Below are positions 1-11,501 of a stretch of DNA of 64,000 nt, in pieces. The DNA is from Mycolicibacterium alvei (GTDB lineage Bacteria > Actinomycetota > Actinomycetes > Mycobacteriales > Mycobacteriaceae), in the NCBI RefSeq assembly GCF_010727325.1, contig NZ_AP022565.1:1054001-1118000 (forward strand). The letters are read 5' to 3'. A model generated the notes under the pieces. It did not search any database. It saw only the letters and a program-made list of their open reading frames with translations, and was not told the origin of the DNA. Position 1 is the stretch's first letter. Each line of letters starts with the position of its first letter. A program made the position numbers and the translations under genes.

Positions 1-217
1 GGATCGAGCGGATCTCGGCTGCGGCGGCGAGCGCCTGTTCGGCCTCGGTGTCCACCTTGGCGAAGACCACATCGGGGTGCTTCTCGGAAGCAGCCTTGAA
101 CGTCGGCGCGAACGACCGGCACGGTCCGCACCACGACGCCCAGAAATCGACCAACACGATCTCGTTGTCCTTGACGATGTTGTCGAACTGTTCTGTGGTG
201 ATGTCCTGCGTACTCAC
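1..217 (-). CDS. trxA: Thioredoxin, 3' part beyond window
   Basis: This is the N-terminal 72 codons of a thioredoxin; the gene runs off the left edge. It starts with GTG at 217. The active site WCGPC is at residues 29-33 inside the family block VDFWASWCGPCRSFAP, followed by KVDTE, so both redox cysteines are present. The protein should be a cytosolic dithiol/disulfide reductant. M. tuberculosis Rv1471 sits at the equivalent place near the suf genes and reads very similarly from memory. Whether a second thioredoxin or ctpD follows cannot be seen. Confidence 0.93.
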   Translation of the reverse strand, partial: MSTQDITTEQFDNIVKDNEIVLVDFWASWCGPCRSFAPTFKAASEKHPDVVFAKVDTEAEQALAAAAEIRSI

Positions 218-337
218 ACTTGTCCTAACGTCGGGGCATAGCGGCCTGTTCCCACCCTATTTCAGTAGAGCCGGGGCAACGCCGTTTCGACGTGGTAGCC
301 GCACTGCGAGACACGAGGATCAACGGGTCCATTAGCG

Positions 338-675
338 GTGGGCATTGCTCAAAGAAGTCCACCAGTTACACCACCAAACACCCCCAGAACCGTCACCGAT
401 GTCCTGGGACATGACATGCGCGTCAGTGGAGCGGAGCAATATCGCACATGTGTTCAATATGGAGTCGGGTCCGATGTGGCGCTGATCGACGCGGTCGGTG
501 CTGGGGCGCGGGCCGAGTCGATCTTCTGGACCACCGACCCGTTCGAAGCGGTGGCCGCCGAGATTTCGGCGGCTCCAGTGATGCCGGACATCGGTCAGTA
601 CCTGGCCATCCGGCGCCCCATCCACCACCCAGCCCACGCCGGGACGGTCACCATGAACGCATACGGTATCCCCCG
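338..675 (+). other. Non-annotated stretch with a coding-like plus frame, possible gene remnant
   Basis: About 450 bases separate the thioredoxin start from the next gene end. A plus-strand frame, with an ATG at 416, reads as natural-looking protein (for example SDVALIDAVGAGARA, then ESIFWTTDPFEAVAAEISAA) with G/C-rich third positions. It then runs about 170 bases into the oppositely oriented gene at 676-1641 before stopping at 844. I do not recognise a family. A truncated gene whose 3' end was lost explains this better than an intact gene. The opposing minus-strand frame here is rich in R, H and W and looks random. Confidence 0.2.
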
Positions 676-1641
676 TTACCAGTCTCCACCGGTAACGACG
701 TCACCAGGTGCATCTTTGAGTGCGACGACTTTCGCGGGATCAACAGGGACAAAAGGCATTTCGTCTTCCCCGAACCACTCACCGACACTCTTGACGTTCG
801 CCAACGTGTCGGTGGCGGCCAAGTCCTGGGCGTCCGCGTCGTAATAGTCGAACCAAGGCAGACCGGCTTCGACATAGGCGTCGCGGTCCACCGGGGTGCG
901 CGGCGGCACCTCACCCGTGATCGCGGTCCACTGCGCCGCACTGCACAGATGCACGAATACCCGCCAGGAACGGTCCTGGTCGTAGTCGGACAGCGGACGG
1001 TTGTCGGCATAGACCTCCTGCCGCATCCTGCCGCCGGCACCCAGACCCATCGACGGTGCCGCGCAGCAACGCTCTTCGACGATCATCATCGAGCCGTCCA
1101 ACCGAGGACGCACCCGCCACCGTTCGAGGGCCGATACCGTCAGGCCCACAGCGCGCAACTGGACACCGCCATGGACTTCCTGTCCCGTGACCTGTCCTTC
1201 GACCGTTGCCCCGGAACCGAGGGGCACGGCCACGAACTGGCGAATGAAACCGTCGCCGGCATTGATGCCGTCGAGCCACGGCTGGTCGGGCAACGCGACA
1301 TAGTTCTGCGGATCGTGAGCCAGGCGGTCACTCCAGCTCTCACCGCTGACCGCGCACACCTTCCCGATGCCGACCTGCAACGCGGTCGGCTCGGATGAGT
1401 GGAACGACAGCCACATCGCCTCACGTTGGTAGACCGGCAGCATGATGCCGCCGCGCGCCAACCACTCGGCCGGCACCCGATCGGGATAATCCTGGACCCG
1501 GCGCAACGGAAACTCCCCGAGACCCGGTGGGAGCGGATGCAATCCGGTCTCCGGGATGCGCAGTGTGCGCTCGAAGCTGACTGTCGCCGGCCCCAACATC
1601 AACCGGTCATCGACGACCTTTACCTCAGGGCTGTGTCCCAC
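676..1641 (-). CDS. Conserved hypothetical protein downstream of sufT
   Basis: A 321-residue soluble protein with no signal peptide or membrane segment. GTG is the start, because GGAGG lies about 7 bases upstream. I recognise no catalytic motif. Features that look conserved are PVYQREAMWLSF (near residue 70), AVPLGSGATVEGQVTG (near 138) and an acidic, tryptophan-rich C-terminus. It lies 58 bases after sufT on the same strand and may be co-transcribed with the suf operon. In M. tuberculosis a different gene (fadE15) follows sufT, so the linkage is lineage-specific. The function is unknown. Confidence 0.75.
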   Translation of the reverse strand: MGHSPEVKVVDDRLMLGPATVSFERTLRIPETGLHPLPPGLGEFPLRRVQDYPDRVPAEWLARGGIMLPVYQREAMWLSFHSSEPTALQVGIGKVCAVSGESWSDRLAHDPQNYVALPDQPWLDGINAGDGFIRQFVAVPLGSGATVEGQVTGQEVHGGVQLRAVGLTVSALERWRVRPRLDGSMMIVEERCCAAPSMGLGAGGRMRQEVYADNRPLSDYDQDRSWRVFVHLCSAAQWTAITGEVPPRTPVDRDAYVEAGLPWFDYYDADAQDLAATDTLANVKSVGEWFGEDEMPFVPVDPAKVVALKDAPGDVVTGGDW

Positions 1642-1699
1642 ACGTGCCTCCGTTTTCGCCTGTTGGCGATATTGGTAGCACCTGGCCCCGACAAATTCC

Positions 1700-2055
1700 T
1701 CAGACAGTGAATCCGAGTGCGCGCAGCTGTTCGCGGCCGTCGTCGGTGATCTTGTCCGGGCCCCACGGCGGGTTCCAGACCCAATTGATCTTGATCTCGT
1801 TGACCAGCCCGGCGCCCACGAGCGCGGTGCGCGACTGATCCTCGATCACGTCGGTCAGCGGACAGGCCGCCGAAGTGAGCGTCATGTCGATCAGCGCCAC
1901 GGGGCCCTCGTCGCTCTCTTCGACGTTGAGGCCGTAGACCAGGCCCAGGTCGACAACGTTGATGCCCAACTCGGGGTCCACGACATCCCGCATGGCCTCC
2001 TCGAGGTCGGCGATCATTTCGTCGGACGCCCCAGTGGCATCCCCGCTCGCTTCGC

Positions 2056-2059
<4 letters not shown>
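1700..2059 (-). CDS. sufT: Fe-S assembly factor SufT (MIP18/DUF59 family)
   Basis: A 119-residue DUF59/MIP18 protein. The family block VVDPELGINVVDLGLVYG occupies about residues 26-43 and TLTSAACPLTDVIEDQ, with the conserved cysteine, about 60-76. The C-terminal WVWNPPWGPDKIT is typical of SufT. The family acts in maturation or delivery of Fe-S clusters to target proteins, and genetic work links M. tuberculosis Rv1466 to the same role. It is the last gene of the operon, and its ATG overlaps the sufU stop by 4 bases (ATGA), implying translational coupling. Confidence 0.94.
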
Positions 2060-4581
<2,522 letters not shown>

Positions 4582-4583
4582 AA

Positions 4584-5762
4584 CTAGTTGGCTTTCGATT
4601 CGGTGATGGCAAGTTCTTTTTCGATGGCTGCGGTCAGGCGCTCACGCACCTCGGGGACAGCGATCTTGGCGATGATCTCGTTGAAGAATCCACGCACGAC
4701 GAGGCGTCGGGCCTGATCCTCGGGAATGCCGCGGGCGCGCAGGTAGAACAACTGCTCGTCGTCGAAACGCCCGGTGGCACTGGCGTGCCCGGCGCCCACG
4801 ATCTCGCCGGTCTCGATCTCCAGGTTGGGCACCGAATCGGCGCGGGCACCGTCGGTGAGCACGAGGTTGCGGTTGACTTCGAACGTGTCGGTACCGGTGG
4901 CCTCGGCCCGGATCAGCACGTCGCCGATCCAGACCGTGTGCGCGTCGGGCTTCTTGGAATCCGGATCGCCTTGCAGCGCACCCTTGTAGAGCACGTCGGA
5001 CTTACAGTGCGGCTGGGAGTGGTCGACCAGCAACCGCGACTCGAAGAACTGGCCGTCGTCGGCGAAGTAGGTGCCCAGCATCTTGGCGTCGCCACCCGGT
5101 CCGGTGAACCGCACGGTGGCCGAGGTGCGGACCACGTCACCACCGAGGGTGACGTTGACGTGTCCGAGCACCGCGTCCTTGCCCAGCTTTGCGTGGTGGG
5201 CGCTGACGTGCACCATGTCGTCGGCCCAGTCGGCGATCCAGATGACGCCGAGGCCGGCCGCATCACCGACGATGATCTCGACGTTGTCGGCATAGGTGCC
5301 GCTACCGCGCAGATCGACCACGACGGTGGCGCGGGACAGTTCTTCGACCCTGATCTGCAGATGGCCGTAACCCACGGTGTCCACACCGGGCCCGTCCACG
5401 ACGATCTCGATCGGCTCGGTCACCTCGGTGTCACGCTTGACCGTCACCACGGTGGCGGTCTCGAAGGACGAGAATGCCTGGGCGGCAACACGGTCGGTGG
5501 GCACCCCGCCCTCGCCGAGTCGAGGGTCGTCACGGCCGACAGTCTCGACGGTCACGCCCGGACGCTCGGTCACGGCGACGCCGGCCTTGCCATTCGCTAC
5601 GGCGGTCCCGTCATGCAGGCCGCGAAGCCTCTTGAGCGGGGTGAACCGCCACAACTCGTCGCGACCGCCGGGCACCTCGAAGGCGTTGACGTCGAACGAT
5701 GCGAACAGCTCACCCTTGTTGGTGGCAACGCCCTCGACGGCGTCAGTGAGATTCTGTGTCAC
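4584..5762 (-). CDS. sufD: SufD, Fe-S scaffold subunit
   Basis: A 392-residue SufD with the beta-helical SufB/D core and the C-terminal family signature: EIVGAGHASATGRFD, then LFYLRARGIPEDQARRL and VVRGFFNEIIAKI. It heterodimerises with SufB on a SufC dimer. The start is GTG at 5762, immediately after the sufB stop (no intervening base), so the two are almost certainly coupled. Confidence 0.96.
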   Translation of the reverse strand: MTQNLTDAVEGVATNKGELFASFDVNAFEVPGGRDELWRFTPLKRLRGLHDGTAVANGKAGVAVTERPGVTVETVGRDDPRLGEGGVPTDRVAAQAFSSFETATVVTVKRDTEVTEPIEIVVDGPGVDTVGYGHLQIRVEELSRATVVVDLRGSGTYADNVEIIVGDAAGLGVIWIADWADDMVHVSAHHAKLGKDAVLGHVNVTLGGDVVRTSATVRFTGPGGDAKMLGTYFADDGQFFESRLLVDHSQPHCKSDVLYKGALQGDPDSKKPDAHTVWIGDVLIRAEATGTDTFEVNRNLVLTDGARADSVPNLEIETGEIVGAGHASATGRFDDEQLFYLRARGIPEDQARRLVVRGFFNEIIAKIAVPEVRERLTAAIEKELAITESKAN

Positions 5763-7226
5763 TTAACCGACCGCGCCTTCCATCTGCAGCTCGATGAGCC
5801 GGTTCAGCTCAAGCGCGTATTCCATAGGCAGTTCCTTGGCGATGGGCTCGACGAAGCCGCGCACCACCATCGCCATTGCCTCGTCCTCGGTCAGCCCGCG
5901 GCTCATCAGGTAGAACAGCTGATCCGCGCTGACCTTGGACACCGTGGCCTCATGCCCCATCGTGACGTCGTCCTCGCGGATGTCGACGTACGGGTAGGTG
6001 TCACTCCGGCTGATCGTATCGACCAGCAGCGCATCGCATTTCACGCTCGAGCGGCTGCCGTGCGCACCCTTGTTGATCTGAACCAGGCCACGGTAGGAGG
6101 AACGGCCACCGCCACGAGCCACCGACTTGGACACGATGTTGCTCGACGTGTTGGGTGCCAGGTGCAGCATCTTGGCACCGGTGTCCTGGTGCTGGCCCTC
6201 GCCGGCGAACGCCACCGAGAGCACCTCGCCCTTGGCATGCTCACCGGTCATCCACACCGCCGGGTACTTCATGGTGACCTTGGAGCCGATGTTTCCGTCG
6301 ATCCACTCCATGGTGGCGCCGGCCTCGGCGCGGGCCCGCTTGGTCACCAGGTTGTAGACGTTGTTCGACCAGTTCTGGATGGTGGTGTAGCGGCAACGCC
6401 CACCGGGCTTGACGATGATCTCCACCACCGCCGAGTGCAGCGAATCGCTCTTGTAGATCGGCGCGGTGCAGCCCTCCACGTAATGCACGTAGGCGCCCTC
6501 GTCGACGATGATCAGCGTCCGCTCGAACTGGCCCATATTCTCGGTGTTGATCCGGAAGTAGGCCTGCAGCGGGATGTCGACATGCACGCCCGGCGGCACG
6601 TAGATGAACGAACCACCCGACCAGACTGCGGTGTTGAGCGCGGAGAACTTGTTGTCCCCGGCCGGGATCACCGTGCCGAAGTACTGCTTGAACAGCTCCG
6701 GGTGTTCCTTGAGCGCGCTGTCGGTGTCCAGGAAGATGACGCCAAGGGCTTCGAGGTCCTCACGGATCGAGTGGTAGACCACCTCGGACTCGTACTGTGC
6801 CGCGACACCGGAGACCAGGCGCTGCTTCTCGGCCTCGGGGATGCCGAGCCGGTCGTAGGTGTTCTTGATGTCCGCGGGCAGGTCGTCCCACGAGGCGGCC
6901 TGCTTCTCGCTGGACCGCACGAAGTATTTGATGTTGTCGAAGTGGATGCCCTCGAGGTTCGAGCCCCAGTTGGGCATCGGCTTCTTGTCGAACGTGCGCA
7001 GTGCGCGCAGCCGACTCTCCAGCATCCACTCCGGTTCGCTCTTCTTGGCCGAGATGTCGCGCACGACAGCTTCCGACAGGCCGCGCTGCGCACTGGCGCC
7101 CGCGACGTCCGAGTCCGACCAGCCGTAGCCGTAGTTGCCCAGCGACGCGATGGTCTCTTCCTGGGTCAGCGTCCGATCCTCTTCGCGCACGCGGCTCATC
7201 GATGGCGTTTCGGGCGTGATGGTCAT
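5763..7226 (-). CDS. sufB: SufB, Fe-S scaffold subunit, intein-free
   Basis: A 487-residue SufB, the main scaffold that holds the nascent cluster. It carries the family blocks [33 protein letters not shown] and [20 protein letters not shown]. The length is that of an uninterrupted SufB. M. tuberculosis SufB (Rv1461) is about 846 residues because of an intein, and nothing similar interrupts this copy. The start is ATG at 7226, overlapping the sufR stop by 4 bases. Confidence 0.97.
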   Translation of the reverse strand: MTITPETPSMSRVREEDRTLTQEETIASLGNYGYGWSDSDVAGASAQRGLSEAVVRDISAKKSEPEWMLESRLRALRTFDKKPMPNWGSNLEGIHFDNIKYFVRSSEKQAASWDDLPADIKNTYDRLGIPEAEKQRLVSGVAAQYESEVVYHSIREDLEALGVIFLDTDSALKEHPELFKQYFGTVIPAGDNKFSALNTAVWSGGSFIYVPPGVHVDIPLQAYFRINTENMGQFERTLIIVDEGAYVHYVEGCTAPIYKSDSLHSAVVEIIVKPGGRCRYTTIQNWSNNVYNLVTKRARAEAGATMEWIDGNIGSKVTMKYPAVWMTGEHAKGEVLSVAFAGEGQHQDTGAKMLHLAPNTSSNIVSKSVARGGGRSSYRGLVQINKGAHGSRSSVKCDALLVDTISRSDTYPYVDIREDDVTMGHEATVSKVSADQLFYLMSRGLTEDEAMAMVVRGFVEPIAKELPMEYALELNRLIELQMEGAVG

Positions 7227-7954
7227 GTCGCCGCTCCTTGGTTGGTCGCTGTCGTTTGGGTTGGAACGTGGGTGGTGCAGGCGCAGTCACCGTTGACGAT
7301 CGTGGCCAGGCGCTGCACGTGCGTGCCCAGGATCTCGGCGAACGCCTCGCTCTCCGTCTCGCACAACTCCGGGAACTCCTCGGCGGCATGCGATACCGGA
7401 CAGTGGTGCTGGCAGATCTGCACCCCGGGAATCGGGCCGTCCACCGGATTCGTGGTGGTGGCATACCCGGCCCGGGTCAACGCGTCCGCAACGCGCTCGG
7501 CGGTGTCTGCGACTCCGCCGGGTTCGGCGGTGACACCGGCCAGGATGGTTTCCATCCGGCGGCGTGCAAAAGTCCGCACGGCATCCTTGCCGCCGATCTC
7601 ACGCAGTTGCCGAATCGCGGCGACTGCGAGGTCATCGTAGGTGTGGCCGAGTTTCGCGCGTCCGGCCGCGGTCAACCGGTAGCGCTTGGCCGGACGGCCC
7701 CGGCCGCTGTGCTGCCACGCGGCGGCGGCACTGGCCTGCGCATCACCGGCTTCGATCAGGGCATCGAGGTGTCGGCGCACACCGGCAGCCGAAATGCCGA
7801 GCCTGTCGCCGATCTGACCCGCGGTGATCGGACCCTCGAGCAACAGGTGAATGATCGAACGCCGGGTGTGTCCGTCAGATGCCGGCACGATGTCGGTGAC
7901 CGGCATCGGCGCACCTGCAGACGCGGAGCCCGCAGTTGTCCGACGCATTTTCAC
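7223..7954 (-). CDS. sufR: SufR, Fe-S-sensing repressor of the suf operon
   Basis: A DeoR/ArsR-like winged-helix regulator of 243 residues, first gene of the operon and probable autorepressor. The HTH lies around [20 protein letters not shown] and [18 protein letters not shown]. The C-terminal cysteines QICQHHC, ELCETE and GDCACTT are candidate Fe-S ligands, as in cyanobacterial and M. tuberculosis SufR (Rv1460). The start is uncertain. GTG at 7954 or ATG at 7948 fits best; no Shine-Dalgarno is seen, so a leaderless transcript is possible. A longer frame reaches 8071 but would cross the shared promoter region with mptB. Confidence 0.9.
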   Translation of the reverse strand: MKMRRTTAGSASAGAPMPVTDIVPASDGHTRRSIIHLLLEGPITAGQIGDRLGISAAGVRRHLDALIEAGDAQASAAAAWQHSGRGRPAKRYRLTAAGRAKLGHTYDDLAVAAIRQLREIGGKDAVRTFARRRMETILAGVTAEPGGVADTAERVADALTRAGYATTTNPVDGPIPGVQICQHHCPVSHAAEEFPELCETESEAFAEILGTHVQRLATIVNGDCACTTHVPTQTTATNQGAAT

Positions 7955-7967
7955 AACACCATTGTGA
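7951..7967. promoter_or_regulatory. Probable SufR operator (perfect dyad)
   Basis: The sequence TCACAA-CACCA-TTGTGA is a perfect 6+6 inverted repeat with a 5-base spacer. It overlaps the GTG start of sufR, between the divergent sufR and mptB genes. The M. tuberculosis suf promoter is reported to carry an inverted repeat with TGTGA half-sites, which this resembles. Repression by blocking initiation at a leaderless start is inferred. A second dyad, AAGGG-CA-CCCTT, lies at 7992-8003 in the same spacer and is of unknown role. Confidence 0.6.
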
Positions 7968-8064
7968 CGGAATTCCGCTCTCGGTTCTAGCAAGGGCACC
8001 CTTACGTGACCTGGGCCACCGTTGCCTGGCGAAGACCGTCCCGGTCGACGGTTACGCTGCCCTG

Positions 8065-9741
8065 ATGGCAAGCCGCCTGTCGACCTTCAGCTCATCGATC
8101 GCCCGGTGGCACGGCGACGAACGGGCCGTCGGGTCCCCACTCAACGCCGCCGAGGTCGTCGCGCAGCGTCGTACCCGGCTTTTCGGGGCCACCGGAACCG
8201 TCCTGATGGCGATCGGCGCCCTCGGCGCCGGCGCCCGCCCCGTCGTACAGGATCCGACCTTCGGGGTCCGACTGCTCAACCTGCCCTCCCGCATCCAGAC
8301 GGTATCGCTGACGATGACCACCACCGGCGCGGTGATGATGACGCTGGCCTGGCTCATGCTCGGGCGATTCGTCCTCGGGCCCCGCCGGATGTCACGCAGC
8401 CAGCTGGACCGAACGCTGCTGCTGTGGGCCCTCCCGCTGCTGGTCGCGCCCCCGATGTACAGCAAGGACGTGTACTCGTACCTGGCCCAGAGTGAGATCG
8501 GCTACATCGGCCTCAACCCGTATCAGGTCGGTCCGGCGACCGGCCTGGGTCTCGATCACGTGTTCACGTTGTCGGTGCCCAGTCTGTGGCGCGAAACCCC
8601 GGCGCCGTACGGACCGCTGTTCCTGTGGATCGGCGAGGGTATCTCCGCGCTGACCGGTGAGAACATCGTCGCCGCGGTGCTGTGTCACCGCGCCGTGGTG
8701 CTGGTCGGCGTCGGGCTCATCGTGTGGGCGACACCCCGGCTGGCCCGCCGCTGCGGCGTCGCCGAGGTCAGCGCACTGTGGCTCGGTGCATGTAATCCGC
8801 TGTTGTTCATGCACCTGGTGGCCGGGATCCACAACGAAGCCCTGATGCTGGGCCTGATGCTCGCCGGCACCGAGTTCGCGCTGCGCGGCATCGGAGCCGC
8901 CGCGCCGTTGCTCCCCCGGCCACTGACCTGGCCACATTCACGCGAGGACTGGAACCGCTGGTACCCCGCGGCCATGTTGCTGCTCGGCACGGTCCTCATC
9001 ACGCTGTCCTCCCAGGTCAAGTTGCCGTCACTACTTGCACTCGGATTCGTCGCGATGGCCCTGGCCTGGCGCCTGGGCGGCACGATCAAAGCGTTCTTCG
9101 TGGCGAGCGTGCCGCTCGGGGTGGTGTCGCTGGCGGTGATGACCGTGATCGGCTGGGCCAGCGGGTTGGGCTTCGGGTGGCTGGGCACCCTCGGTACCGC
9201 CAATGTGGTGCGCAGCTGGATGTCACCGCCGACACTCCTGGCCCTGGGCACCGGCCAGGTCGGCATCCTGCTGGGCCTCGGTGACCACACCACCGCAGTG
9301 CTCGCGCTGACCCGCGCCATCGGCGTCGTCCTGATCGCGATCCTGGTCAGCTGGCTGCTGTTCGCCGTGATGCGCGGCCGGTTGCACCCCGTCGGCGGTC
9401 TGGGCGTGGCCCTCGGCGGCACCATCCTGCTGTTCCCGGTGGTGCAGCCGTGGTACCTGCTGTGGGCGGTGATCCCGCTGGCCGCGTGGGCCACCCGACC
9501 CGGATTCCGTGGTTCCGCGATCGCCATCACCTTGGTTGTCGGGATCTTCGGCCCGACGGCCAACGGTGACCGGTTCACCCTGTTCCAGATCGTGATGGCC
9601 ACCCTCGCGAGCACGTTGGTCGTGCTGATCCTGATCGGTCTGACCTGGCGCCGACTTCCGTGGCGCGCGTCACGGAAGCCGGATACCGACCCACCGCCGA
9701 CACCCACGCAGCCCACCGACGCCTACGCTGAATCCCCGTGA
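8065..9741 (+). CDS. mptB: Alpha-(1->6)-mannopyranosyltransferase MptB
   Basis: A 558-residue polytopic membrane protein of the GT-C polyprenyl-phosphomannose-dependent family, matching M. tuberculosis Rv1459c at the same locus. The ATG at 8065 begins MASRLSTFSSSIARWHGDER and aligns with the known N-terminus from memory. The characteristic GATGTVLMAIGALGAGARPV opens the first helix, and PMYSKDVYSYLAQSEIG carries the acidic motif expected of the GT-C first loop. MptB extends the mannan core of lipomannan and lipoarabinomannan, with redundancy in mycobacteria. The stop overlaps the next gene by 4 bases. Confidence 0.93.
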   Translation: MASRLSTFSSSIARWHGDERAVGSPLNAAEVVAQRRTRLFGATGTVLMAIGALGAGARPVVQDPTFGVRLLNLPSRIQTVSLTMTTTGAVMMTLAWLMLGRFVLGPRRMSRSQLDRTLLLWALPLLVAPPMYSKDVYSYLAQSEIGYIGLNPYQVGPATGLGLDHVFTLSVPSLWRETPAPYGPLFLWIGEGISALTGENIVAAVLCHRAVVLVGVGLIVWATPRLARRCGVAEVSALWLGACNPLLFMHLVAGIHNEALMLGLMLAGTEFALRGIGAAAPLLPRPLTWPHSREDWNRWYPAAMLLLGTVLITLSSQVKLPSLLALGFVAMALAWRLGGTIKAFFVASVPLGVVSLAVMTVIGWASGLGFGWLGTLGTANVVRSWMSPPTLLALGTGQVGILLGLGDHTTAVLALTRAIGVVLIAILVSWLLFAVMRGRLHPVGGLGVALGGTILLFPVVQPWYLLWAVIPLAAWATRPGFRGSAIAITLVVGIFGPTANGDRFTLFQIVMATLASTLVVLILIGLTWRRLPWRASRKPDTDPPPTPTQPTDAYAESP

Positions 9742-10670
9742 CCTCGCGTTCTGATCAACCTGTGCTGCTCCGCGGCGTCAGCAAGCGCTACGGATCGACC
9801 ACCGCGGTCGCCGACCTGGACCTCGATGTGCAGCGTGCCGAGGTACTGGCCCTGCTCGGCCCGAACGGCGCAGGCAAGACCACCACCGTCGAAATGTGCG
9901 AGGGATTCATCCGCCCCGACGACGGCCGTGTCGAAATCCTCGGGTTGGATCCCGTAGCCGACAACGCCCAGGTACGCGCGCGGATCGGCGTGATGCTGCA
10001 GGGTGGCGGCGGCTACCCCGCGGCGCGGGCCGACGAGATGCTCCATCTCGTCGCCTCCTATGCCGCCGATCCTCTCGATCCGGCCTGGTTGATGGACACC
10101 CTGGGCCTGACCGAATCCGCCCGCACCACCTACCGACGCCTCTCGGGCGGCCAGCAACAACGCCTGGCACTGGCCTGCGCCGTGGTGGGTCGCCCTGAGC
10201 TGGTGTTCCTCGACGAGCCAACCGCGGGAATGGATGCCCACGCCCGAATTGTGGTGTGGGAGTTGATCGATGCGCTGCGCCGTGACGGCGTGACAGTTGT
10301 GCTGACCACCCACCACCTGGCCGAGGCCGAAGAACTGGCCGACCGGATCGTGATCATCGATCACGGCATGGCAGTCGCCACCGGCACACCCGCCGAACTC
10401 ACCCACAGCGGCGCCGAGAACCAGTTGCGTTTCCGGGCGCCGCGCAAGCTCGACCTGTCCCTGTTGGCCGCGGCCCTGCCGGAGAAATACAAGGCCACCG
10501 AGACGGCACCCGGCGAGTACCTGGTCGAGGGGCACATCGACCCGCAGGTGCTGGCAACCGTGACGGCGTGGTGCGCCCGACTCAACGTGCTGGCCACCGA
10601 TATGCGGGTGGAACAGCGCAGCCTCGAAGATGTATTCCTCGACCTCACAGGACGGGAACTGCGGTCATGA
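9738..10670 (+). CDS. ABC transporter ATP-binding protein
   Basis: A 310-residue ABC ATPase of the drug/lipid-export (CcmA/DrrA-like) class, corresponding to Rv1458c. Walker A GPNGAGKTTT is near residues 41-50, the signature LSGGQQQRLALA near 135-146, and Walker B LVFLDEPTAGMDAHAR near 155-170. A C-terminal regulatory extension of about 90 residues ends VEQRSLEDVFLDLTGREL. Its GTG overlaps the mptB stop and its stop overlaps the permease start, so the three are translated together. The substrate is unknown; coupling to mptB suggests an envelope or lipoglycan link (inference). Confidence 0.92.
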   Translation: MTSRSDQPVLLRGVSKRYGSTTAVADLDLDVQRAEVLALLGPNGAGKTTTVEMCEGFIRPDDGRVEILGLDPVADNAQVRARIGVMLQGGGGYPAARADEMLHLVASYAADPLDPAWLMDTLGLTESARTTYRRLSGGQQQRLALACAVVGRPELVFLDEPTAGMDAHARIVVWELIDALRRDGVTVVLTTHHLAEAEELADRIVIIDHGMAVATGTPAELTHSGAENQLRFRAPRKLDLSLLAAALPEKYKATETAPGEYLVEGHIDPQVLATVTAWCARLNVLATDMRVEQRSLEDVFLDLTGRELRS

Positions 10671-11449
10671 CGAGCGCTCCGAACCGATTTGCCCCGGGCA
10701 CCTTCTCCCCCGATCCCCGCCCGGCCAAGGTGCCGACCATGCTGGCCGCCCAGTACGGGCTGGAACTGAAGTTGCTGCTGCGCAACGGCGAACAGCTTCT
10801 GCTGACCATGTTCATTCCGATCACGCTGTTGATCGGAATGACGGTGCTGCCGTTGGGCTCCTTCGGCGACAATCGGGCGGCAACCTTCACCCCGGCGATC
10901 ATGGCCCTGGCCCTGATCTCCACGGCTTTCACCGGGCAGGCCATCGCGGTGGCCTTCGACCGCCGTTACGGCGCCCTGAAACGCCTTGGCGCCACGGCGC
11001 TTCCCGTGTGGGGAATCATCGCCGGTAAGTCCATGGCAGTGGTGACCGTCGTATTCTTGCAAGGACTTTTGTTGGGCGCCATAGGTTTTGCGCTGGGTTG
11101 GCGGCCGTCGCCGTTGGGACTGGTGCTGGGCGCGGTGGTCATCGCGCTGGGTACCGCCACGTTCGCCGCGTTGGGACTGCTGCTCGGCGGCACCCTCAAG
11201 GCCGAGATCGTGCTGGCGCTGGCGAACCTGCTGTGGTTCGTGTTCGCCGGCCTCGGCGCGTTGACCCTCGAAGGCGGGCCCGTGCCGTCGGCCTTGCGTT
11301 GGGTTGCCCGGTTGACCCCGTCCGGAGCCCTCACCGAATCCCTGACCCAGGCCATGACGCTGTCGATGGACTGGTTCGGCGTGGCCGTACTGGTGGTCTG
11401 GGGTGCCATCGCCGCAATCTGCGCACTGCGCTGGTTCCGGTTCACCTGA
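10667..11449 (+). CDS. ABC-2 type transporter permease
   Basis: A 260-residue membrane protein with about six predicted helices after a soluble N-terminus (for example LLTMFIPITLLIGMTVLPLG, and later IVLALANLLWFVFAGLGAL). It is the homologue of Rv1457c. The ATG at 10667 forms an ATGA overlap with the ATPase stop. The open frame extends 33 codons upstream, but entirely inside the ATPase gene. With the ATPase it should form a homodimeric exporter. The substrate is not evident. Confidence 0.9.
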   Translation: MTSAPNRFAPGTFSPDPRPAKVPTMLAAQYGLELKLLLRNGEQLLLTMFIPITLLIGMTVLPLGSFGDNRAATFTPAIMALALISTAFTGQAIAVAFDRRYGALKRLGATALPVWGIIAGKSMAVVTVVFLQGLLLGAIGFALGWRPSPLGLVLGAVVIALGTATFAALGLLLGGTLKAEIVLALANLLWFVFAGLGALTLEGGPVPSALRWVARLTPSGALTESLTQAMTLSMDWFGVAVLVVWGAIAAICALRWFRFT

Positions 11450-11463
11450 TCCACACCGGCCCT

Positions 11464-11499
11464 ACTACGAGCTGTAGTTCCTGATCAACTACGATCAGG
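11464..11499. promoter_or_regulatory. Two adjacent dyads directly before ctaA
   Basis: Two perfect inverted repeats sit back to back in the 52-base gap before ctaA: ACTAC-GAGCT-GTAGT (11464-11478) and CCTGATC-AACTAC-GATCAGG (11480-11499). The second ends 2 bases before the GTG start. The first resembles BlaI/MecI-type operators (TACTAC...GTAGTA). The second could be a hairpin masking the ribosome site or a second operator. The positions and symmetry are seen directly; the regulator is inferred. Confidence 0.45.
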
Positions 11500-11501
11500 C
11501 C

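Noticed and set aside
4785..7640. A 951-codon open frame antisense to sufD, sufB and sufR
   Set aside because: High-GC coding DNA leaves the opposite strand free of stops; the translation is Val/Gly/His/Asp-rich without a known fold and the sense genes are certain.
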